Shown here in pieces: positions 56,725-64,000 of a stretch of 64,000 nt of DNA. The notes below the pieces were generated by a model. It worked only from the letters and a program-made list of their open reading frames with translations, was not told the origin of the DNA and ran no database searches. Within the stretch, counting starts at the first letter, position 1, and the number at the start of each line of letters is the position of its first letter. A program made the translations under genes and the position numbers. Location of the stretch: positions 57,087,001 to 57,151,000 of the forward strand of contig JAUMIR010000003.1 in NCBI GenBank assembly GCA_030847615.1. The letters are read 5' to 3'. This stretch comes from Gambelia wislizenii. Taxonomy: Eukaryota; Chordata; Lepidosauria; Squamata; Crotaphytidae.

Positions 56725-57897
56725 ACTTTTAAATAATCTCATAGCAAGGATTTTTGAATGATATAATTCTGAACGTTTGTATGTTGGTACTTAGAGCAGA
56801 TTGGAACACTGGAAATGAATCACCAATGTCACCTATGTTTGTATATAGAGCTCATCTGTAAGGATGCATGGTGATTGCCTAGAGCATGAATAGAATGGTC
56901 CACATGTGTGTGCAGGAAGTCTTCTAGATCATGGTCATTGGTCAAGATTTGGAAAAAGGAAGGAAATTCAGAGAAGAGCCCTACCTTCTCACATATCTGT
57001 AAGGCTGGTGAGGCCTTGCCAAATAGGAAGTCTGATCCATAATTCCATCATCTCCTGAAGTACCTAGCACGTTGCAAATCAGTGGTGAAGATTAGACTGA
57101 ACTGGTTTCACCTGATCCAGCAGTAACTCTTATGTCCTTAGATTTTTCTGGGTGAAAGCAAATTTCTGGCTCCTTTGTACTCATAATGTATTGATGGATA
57201 AAAGCTACTTTATTCCTTGTGCCAAGTTATTTCTCCTTCTAAGTCATTAATCTGTCCCATCCTACTTAAAAATCAAAGCATTAGCTTGGAGATAGAGATG
57301 TTTACACTATTTTTTTCCCTTTTAAATCAATCTAATAGTAAACAGTTTTGTAGGCAGATATAATTCTATCAATAACAGGCTGTCCTAATAATCTGAGGGG
57401 AATGTTAAGTATAGTGCAGAGCTTGATGCCCTGGGTTATGAGTGGCAAGAAGTGCTAGCTGATGGGCGACCAACAGAGATGTGCGTCCGATTTGGCCAAA
57501 TCCAGAATTACATCAGGATGCTTTAGGGAGATGCTGAGGCTCTGCAAAGATAACATAGGATTCCCTCTGAAATGGTCAGAAGCAAACCTCTTTGTTCTGA
57601 ACCTTTGGTGTGATTTGATATTTTGGAGGCTGCAGAAAGGCAGACAGTTGCTTTCAGACAATTGGTACTTGTCTTACATTTTCCCACTATGGAAGAAGAT
57701 ATGGTGGGGGAGGGGGAAGAGTTGACTGACAGGTATACTTTTTTATCAAAGAGAATGCTTTACTGGGGATCTTCAATCATTGTGTGTGTCTGTGTAGATG
57801 TTACTCTAAGGGGGGGTGCTTTGAGACTCACCCATGATATCAAAGTCTAGATGAGGGAATTATTAGCTTAAACAGTATCCCTGTGAGAGGAGGGTAA
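56725..57897. other. No recognisable feature
   Basis: No gene or repeat end could be supported. Confidence 0.4.
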
Positions 57898-58495
57898 CTG
57901 TGGGGATCTTTTCACCTATGTATACCAGTACGAACTGCAGAGAACTTCAGGTTAAAGTGAAATAAAGTATTTTTATAGGAAATAACACAAAAAGCATTCA
58001 CACACACACAACATATTCCTAAGAACCACACAAGGCTATTGAGGAATAAGGCAGAAAGATTGGATACAGGGAGAGATATGGGGGAAATAGGGCAATAGTT
58101 ACCAGTCTTGAAGAGTACTCAGACAGAAGTCTGAGAGTGGCACTGGAAGTTCCAGTTCGGAGGCGTGCCGAGAAAGAGGATAGCATGGCCTGTCCACAGT
58201 GGCACACCTTTCTATTGTTGGGGGAATCATATTTATACCCTACTTTATATCCTGAAGGGACAAAGCCTGGATGGGTTTCCCACCAAGTAAACAAAGCAAA
58301 CCAAAACCTACATGATTGTGTTAATGGCTGGGAGACAGAAATTGATTGGTTTACGACAACCTCAGAATGCAGGACAGGAGGATGTTCCAAGGGAAGATTT
58401 CCTTGGGATTAGGGTTCGAAAGGTCACTTGATTGTTTAGTTGGATGACTCATTGCTGAGGTGCCCGAGAAGGAATTAGCACATACCTCCTTAATG
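57898..58495 (-). mobile_element. LTR-like repeat (continuous copy)
   Basis: On the minus strand it ends GTATACATAGGTG...AAAAGATCCCCACA, with an AATAAA-type signal on the way. A TATAAATATG box lies about 340 bp earlier (plus 58232-58241). It pairs with 45190-46245 and, at its 3' end, with 35165-35272. The outer end near 58480-58495 is approximate. No viral coding sequence is present. Confidence 0.55.
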
Positions 58496-58589
58496 TCTTC
58501 TCCATTTTGGCTTTATTTTTGTTGAATAAATCATGACACGGTGTAATATGTCATGTGTTGTTATTCATCTGAAGTTGTATTTACCAACT

Positions 58590-59905
58590 TTTAAAGACCT
58601 GCTAAGGAACAGATAATCACAAAAAGGCAACATGGGTTTCAGAGAAACAAGTCATGCCAGACTAATCTGATCTCTCTCTCTTTTTTTTTTATAAAGTTAC
58701 CAGCTTGGTAGATGAAGGGAAAACTGTGGACATCGCATACCTTGATTTCAGTAAGGCCTCTGACAAGGTTCCCCATGATATTCTTGCAAACAAGCTTGTA
58801 AAATGTGGGCTAGACAAATTAACTGTTCAATGGATTTGTAATTGGTTGACCGGCCGAACCCAAAGGGTGCTCAGCAGTGGCTCCTCTTCATCTTGGAAAG
58901 ATGTGACCCGTGGGGTGCCACAGGGTTCTGTCCTGGGCCCAGTGCTATTCACATCTTTATCAATGACTTAGATGAGGGAATTAGGGGCATACTTATCAAA
59001 TTTGCAGATGACACCAAATTAGGAGGAGTAGCTCATACCCTAGAGGACAGGATCAAAATTCAGAATGACCTGGATAGACTGGAGAGCTGGGCCAAAGCTA
59101 ACAAAATCAAATTCAATACGGAGAAATGTAAAGTACTGCACTTGGGGCGGAAAAATGAAATGCATAGATATAGGATGAGAGAGACCTGTCTGAATGAGGC
59201 TACGTGCGAAAGGGATCTAGGAGTCCTAGTAGACCACAAGTTGAACATGAGTCAACAGTGTGATGCAGCAGCTAAAAGGGCCAATGCGATTTTGGGCTGT
59301 ATCAATAGAAGTATAGTGCCCAGATCAAGGGAAGTAATAGTGCCGCTCTATTCTGCCTTGGTCAGATCTTATCTAGAATACTGTGTCCAGTTCTGGGCAC
59401 CACAATTCAAAAAGGATATTGACAAATTGAAGCATGTCCAGAGAAGGGCAACTAAAATGGTGAAAGGTCTGGAAACCATGCCTTATGAGGAGAGACTTAG
59501 GGAGCTGGGTATGTTTAGCCTGGAAAAAAGTTGGTTAAGAGGCGATATGATAGCCCTGTTTAAGTATACTGTTTAAGTATTTGAAGGGATGTCACGCTGA
59601 GGATGGAGCAGGCTTGTTTTCTGCTGCTCCAGAGACTGGAACACGGAGCAATGGATGCAAGCTCCAGGAACAGAGATTCCACCTCAACATGAGGAGGAAC
59701 TTTTTGACAGTAAGAGCTGTTCAGCAGTGGAACACACTCCCTCGGAGCGTGGTGAGGTCTCCTTGCTTGGAGGTCTTTAAACAGAGGCTGGATTGCCATC
59801 TGTTGGGGATGCTTTGATCAAGATTTCCTGCGTGGCAGGGGGTTGGACTGGATGGCCCTCGTGGTCTCTTCCAACTCTATAATTCTATGATTCTATGATT
59901 GCTAT
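58590..59905 (+). pseudogene. CR1 LINE reverse transcriptase and 3' end
   Basis: The frame from 58705 gives VDIAYLDFSKASDKVPHDIL (motif A), WICNWLTGRTQRV and TRGVPQGSVLGPVLF (motif B). One base is lost near 58952 (TTCACATC for TTCATCATC), and the reading passes to another frame: INDLDEGIRGILIKFADDTK (motif C intact), [64 protein letters not shown] and QRRATKMVKGLETM. A small duplication of TTTAAGTAT near 59559-59581 shifts the frame again. The 3' end has CAGGGGGTTGGACTGGATGG and ATTCTATGATTCTATGATTG. It is 5' truncated. Confidence 0.92.
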
Positions 59906-59999
59906 TATGTCCTGATATGTAAAACCATAGAATTCAAAGAGGGTGTACTTTCTTTTTTACATGACTGTAATTGGTTGATGCAGGTTAATGATGGCTGAC

Positions 60000-60520
60000 T
60001 CATATCCAATATAATCACCTGTTGCCAGCCAGCCAGCCAGCCAACATAGTGATGGTCAGTGATTGGTCACTTAGTAGCTTCATATGGAGAGCCAGTAACA
60101 TTCCATTTCTGATTAGATGGGAGAATCTTTGTTGATATTATTGGGGATTAGTCAGATTTGTCTGTGACTGGACAGATAGTTGCTACCCCTTAAGACATGA
60201 AAGTTAGGCTGCCTACACAGCCTCCAATGCTGTTTAGACAACCTTGATGCCTAGGATACCTTTTATGCCTTTTAGAGAATGTTTCTAATGATATGATGAA
60301 GTTGCTAGTATGATGGTTTGATGCCTTATATAAGGCATGAGGTTTGATGCCTTATATAAGTTATGTGCCTTGACAATGAGAAAGCTATGTTTCTCCCTGA
60401 GGGGAGTAGTCTCTCTCTCTCTCTCCGTCCCCCCCTCCCTTCCTCCCTCTCTCTCTCTCTGTGCATATACATATTTGTACATTTTAATAAAATAGCCTAA
60501 AAGATTACTAAGCTGCCTGC
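60000..60520 (+). mobile_element. LTR-like block with duplicated TATA palindrome
   Basis: GGTTTGATGCCTTATATAAG occurs twice (about 60315-60334 and 60342-60361). The first is part of the perfect palindrome TGCCTTATATAAGGCA. A CT-rich tract (60411-60460) and TTTAATAAAATAGCC (about 60483) follow. The order fits U3-R-U5 of an LTR, but ends are unknown. Confidence 0.4.
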
Positions 60521-62242
60521 TCATACTCCCATATTAATCATTTGGAAAGTTCAATACTTAAGAGTGCTTAAATGGAGCGCTGATGCTAAATTTGCCTGTT
60601 TATACTATATACTGTTGTTCATGAGCTGGGAGTCCAGGTAACCAGAAGATAATGAGAAGGGATGCCAAACAGTTACAGGTTAGCTGATAAATGGCAAAGA
60701 ACCCTCAGTATAAAGAGATGGGAGTATGGAACCTCACCTGTTTCAATATAGTGGCTTCCCCTGTCTTCTCAGTGGAAAGGAAAACAATCTGCTCACACTT
60801 CTTTGTGCTATTCCCTTCCTATGACCTTTTCTGCTGCCACCCAGTGGAAGTCTTTGTTTCTCTTGCTGTCTTCAGCAAAGCACCATCCAAACCCTCGAGG
60901 TATTGAAGTATGACTGTTACATGTATGGTGGGTACCAAAAATGAAGACCACATCAGAAAAGGAAAAGATAGGAATCTCACTCTTTTATCCCCAATCCATA
61001 AAGTCAAACCAATAAGCCAAAATTGAAGAAAGCACTGTTCTTTCATTGGCCAATGTCTTTGCTTTTTTTTTTTTTTTTTTGGACACTTGGGGGCATACTG
61101 GATTTAGACATTCAACCCTGGAGAAAGACAATTTTATGACACTTGATACAGGGACTTTAATTTATGGAAAACACATCTCCTCCAATGGTTAGGTAACTGA
61201 ATAGCTCTTAAAAGAGTATGCCTTCAGTGAAATTCTATCTTCCATAAAATAGGACAATAGGATATATGGCCACAGTCAAATTGTGCATCTAAGTTATGGC
61301 TGGTACAATTGGAACTGCATCCCATTTACTTCTAAATAGAAAGACTTTCAAAGTATGAGGTCTGTACAACTATTTTAAACATGCACGTCTGATAGGGAAA
61401 TGTAAATTCCTCACTACTTATTAATTAATCTTTGTGAGTTTCATATAAAGCAGGCATACCTACCTATGTTCTTTATTTCATTGTTTTTCTTTTTCAACTA
61501 GATAATGAATTCTGGATCCTTGACACATAGCTGATGGTTGATAATCTCAGTCCATGTTTCACAATCACAGCAGGGCTGTGGTTCACAAAAATTCTCTTCT
61601 TGTCAGGGGACAGACACACATTTTTCAGTCACAGGAAAGCAGAGTGTGTTTGGCCCACAAGTTAATTTGTATCTTTCAAATTCCTCTCATAACTTTTGGA
61701 GGCAGGATGAGTCTGAAAATGCAGCACATATTTTTCTTTAAGAAAAAGGAAACTATGGCTTAAAGCACCATCTAGTGTTCCTTTTGGAAACATGAGAGAC
61801 CAATGGAAAAAACAAGAATATACTCACTTTGCAAGCAGCAGTTACTAAACAAGAAACAAGTACAGTTTTTGGGTTGTGCATTTGATGCAAAGGAATCTGC
61901 TAATTACTAGGCCCTACAGAAAGTCGATATCTTATTATGCTACTGCAATGGCTAAAGCAGATACAAATATATGCCAGTATTCTACATCAGTTACTTACCT
62001 GCTATAAGTATACTTAACTAAGGGCTCATCTGCAGAAGCCAGGATGTGCCAGCATATCCTAGCTGTGGATCAGGCCCATTGTTCTCCTGTTCCCCTGTTC
62101 CCAAGGAACAGGAGAAAGTTCTGACGGGCACATCGACCCATTTCTGCTGCCACTGCCATGTCCCTTGCTGTCTCCAAAGGCAGGAAGGGGGTCCACAACG
62201 TGTGACAGGGTACAGTTTATTGCCCATGTAGACAAACCCTCA
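60521..62242. other. No recognisable feature
   Basis: A T-run (about 61061-61080) might be a minus-strand poly-A, but no element body was identified. AAGTATACTTAAC occurs three times (about 62006, 62586, 63429). Confidence 0.4.
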
Positions 62243-62464
62243 GTCTGCTGTTACACTGCAGAAATAATGCAGTGTGACACCGCTTTAAGTGCCATGGCAC
62301 AGTTCTATGGAATTCTGGGATTTGTAGTTTTGTGAGATATTTAGCCTTCTCTGTCAGAGAGCTCTGATGCCACAACAAACTACAAATCCCAGTATTCCCT
62401 TGGGTGGAGTCATGTCAATTAAAGCTGTTTCAAACTGCATTATTTCTGCAGTGTATCAGCAGCC
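62243..62464. mobile_element. TAA-type palindromic MITE (intact copy)
   Basis: TTACACTGCAGAAATAATGC at the left faces GCATTATTTCTGCAGTGTA at the right. The inner halves also pair: GGGATTTGTAGTTTTGTGAG faces ACAACAAACTACAAATCCCA. TAA follows the right end; the left target copy is decayed (TCA). It is the uninterrupted relative of 13312-14181. Confidence 0.75.
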
Positions 62465-62762
62465 TAAGTAGCTGATGTAGAGTACTGGCCTATATTTGTA
62501 TCTATTTAGGCCATTTCAACTAAGAAGCAAAATAAGGGAAGGGCCTAGTAATGATCAGATTTACCTAGATTTACCACAAGTATAGTTAAGTATACTTAAC
62601 TGTGTCACCTCTCCTGGCTCAACTTCACAAACCAAACAGAAACATCATTCATCCATGTTCCACTTGCTGGCAGAATGGACCTTCTTCCCATGCAACTGAT
62701 TTCTGGTTAAGTAGTGGGAAGGGGAGTTATAATTGTGGAGATAGTGTCACAGTTATGACTAA

Positions 62763-63383
62763 GGAGATTTTCACACGGGGCCAAAATGCCCCGTTACTGC
62801 CCCGCCACCTCCTCTCCCGTTCCTGCCATGGAATAACATAAATCTTTCACACACTCACCTTAATTTCGCAGCAGGAACGGGCTCCCCCTCCCCTTGCTGG
62901 CCGGTCGTAAATGCAGCCGTCATAAGGCTGCTTTTACGACCGGCCGTCTGAAACGTTATCACGTTATGACGTGATAACGCCGGATGGTAAATTTAAAAAA
63001 TAAAACTCCCCCAAACATAAAATCAGTTCACCAAGCACAAAAACACTCTTTAAATCACATAATCAAAACAGGGAGGGTAAAATAAAGGGTGCCACTTATC
63101 TGGATGTCCAGATCGTACCAGGAAGTGCTCGGAATGGACCTCCCCTCCGTGGCTGTCATTTCGGAACAGGAACGGGGCTCCTGTTTGCACACCTGTGATT
63201 GCGTTATAGTGACGGAACGGGAGATCTATTCATGATGAAAAATCGTGATTACATTGTTCTGGAACAGTCACGGGAGTAGGATGGATGCAGGACAGAACGG
63301 GGTCAACGTCGTCTGAAAGGGAAAACCTTTCCCGACCCTGTTCTGTTCCTGCCACGGGATATATAGCCCGTGTGAAAATCTCC
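62763..63383. mobile_element. PIF/Harbinger-like MITE, young and CpG-rich
   Basis: The terminal inverted repeat GGAGATTTTCACACGGG is perfect over 17 bp, and TAA flanks both sides (62760-62762 and 63384-63386). Internal hairpins are GGCCGGTCGTAAA facing TTTACGACCGGCC (about 62899-62945) and CGTTATCACGT facing ACGTGATAACG (about 62954-62979). CpG sites are many, in contrast to the flanks. There is no transposase frame. The superfamily call rests on the 3-bp TAA duplication. Confidence 0.8.
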
Positions 63384-63729
63384 TAAGACACAATAATGAA
63401 TAAGGAATAGTTACCTAAATATACCATAAGTATACTTAACGAAATAGCTAATGTAGAATACTGGCTAGATTTTCTTCACTCAGTGAAGTAAGTGGTTTGA
63501 AATGTCCACGTAAAGTAACTTAACCTTTTTGAAGAAAAAAATTGAAGAGAAATATAAATATAAATATACAAGGTAACAAAAAGAACAATACTGATAATGA
63601 TATACAGATAAGTGTTTTCACTCTGATTTCATAATTATTTTACTCAGGTAATTATCCATTAACTCTTTTTGAAACCTCCAAAAATTCAGGGCTCAAGTGT
63701 TATTGTAGTCCTATTTCTTCTTTATGTTC

Positions 63730-63945
63730 CCCAACTATGACTCTGTAGACCAGGGTTAGAATCCCTGCTCAGCCATGGAATCCCACGGGCTGAGCTTGGA
63801 CAAGTCATACTCTCTCAGCCTCAGAAGACTGCAAGGGTAAACCCTCTCTGAACAAATCTTGCCAAGAAAAATCTGTGATATGTTTGCGTTAGGGTTGTCA
63901 TAAGTAAAAAAAATTACTTGAAGTCACACAACAACAACAACTCAT
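63730..63945 (+). mobile_element. tRNA-derived SINE, 5' truncated
   Basis: It starts within the tRNA part (GACTCTGTAGACCAGGGTTA) and keeps a diverged box B (GGTTAGAATCC). The body (TTGGACAAGTCATACTCTCT, CTGAACAAATCTTGCCAAG, GTTGTCATAAG) and an ACAACAACAACAAC tail follow. Same family as 38705 and 56217. Confidence 0.85.
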
Positions 63946-64000
63946 GTGGAGATATTGCACATGTAGAAAATGCTCTCCTCTTCAGAACTTTTTCCACACA

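Noticed and set aside
62006..63445. AAGTATACTTAAC repeated three times as a regulatory operator
   Set aside because: The three occurrences lie at irregular distances in AT-rich DNA near MITE insertions; a remnant of duplicated flank or chance is more likely.

Overview
This window looks like intergenic (or deep intronic) DNA of a squamate reptile, made almost entirely of transposable elements of several ages. The organism call is an inference from the mix of repeats: an L2-like LINE, CR1 LINEs ending in the ATTCTATG-type 3' signature, an APE-type LINE with a hairpin 3' end, a tRNA-derived SINE of the kind common in lizards, solo LTRs, and many terminal-inverted-repeat (TIR) DNA elements. I found no host protein-coding gene, rRNA, true tRNA gene or CRISPR array. 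Every convincing open frame belongs to a retrotransposon.

Layout. 0-5.7 kb holds a pogo/Tigger-like TIR element with a 77-bp tandem core, a foldback element and a hAT-like element. 5.75-7.28 kb is an L1-like insertion reduced to its ends and flanked by a 13-bp target duplication. 7.7-9.3 kb has LTR/promoter-like sequence, a LINE tail, a possible mitochondrial fragment and a GATA microsatellite. 9.3-11.9 kb is a 2.6-kb TIR element filled with two unrelated GC-rich hairpin minisatellites. 13.2-14.2 kb is a three-level nest: LINE inside a TAA-flanked MITE inside an older short repeat. 14.56-18.55 kb is a near-full-length APE/RT LINE with two premature stops and an altered RT active site. 18.6-24.0 kb has L2-like and CR1 tails, a solo LTR and a third copy of the same LINE. 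24-26.3 kb is featureless to me. 26.3-28.4 kb has two copies of one foldback family around a Tigger-like element. 29.7-30.8 kb is a CR1 endonuclease fragment split by an L2-like tail. 32.4-34.4 kb has a second minisatellite-bearing Tigger-like element and a hAT-like element with a perfect 8-bp target duplication. 35.4-38.65 kb is a long L2-like LINE on the minus strand, followed by a SINE. 40-46.5 kb has a CR1 tail, a solo LTR inside a hAT-like element, an 88-bp-arm foldback inside an L2-like LINE, and an LTR-like repeat split by another Tigger-like element. 48.15-49.5 kb is the best-preserved LINE frame. 50.8-53.99 kb has CR1 and L2-like fragments; 56.2-60.5 kb has a SINE, an LTR-like repeat and a CR1 reverse transcriptase; 62.2-63.9 kb has two TAA-type MITEs and a SINE.

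Most notable observation: at least three, probably four, TA-flanked Tigger-like elements share termini and a subterminal hairpin but carry different internal tandem repeats. In every case the repeat unit is itself an inverted repeat. This suggests a recurrent process that builds hairpin-unit minisatellites inside these elements. It is the best candidate here for an under-described system.
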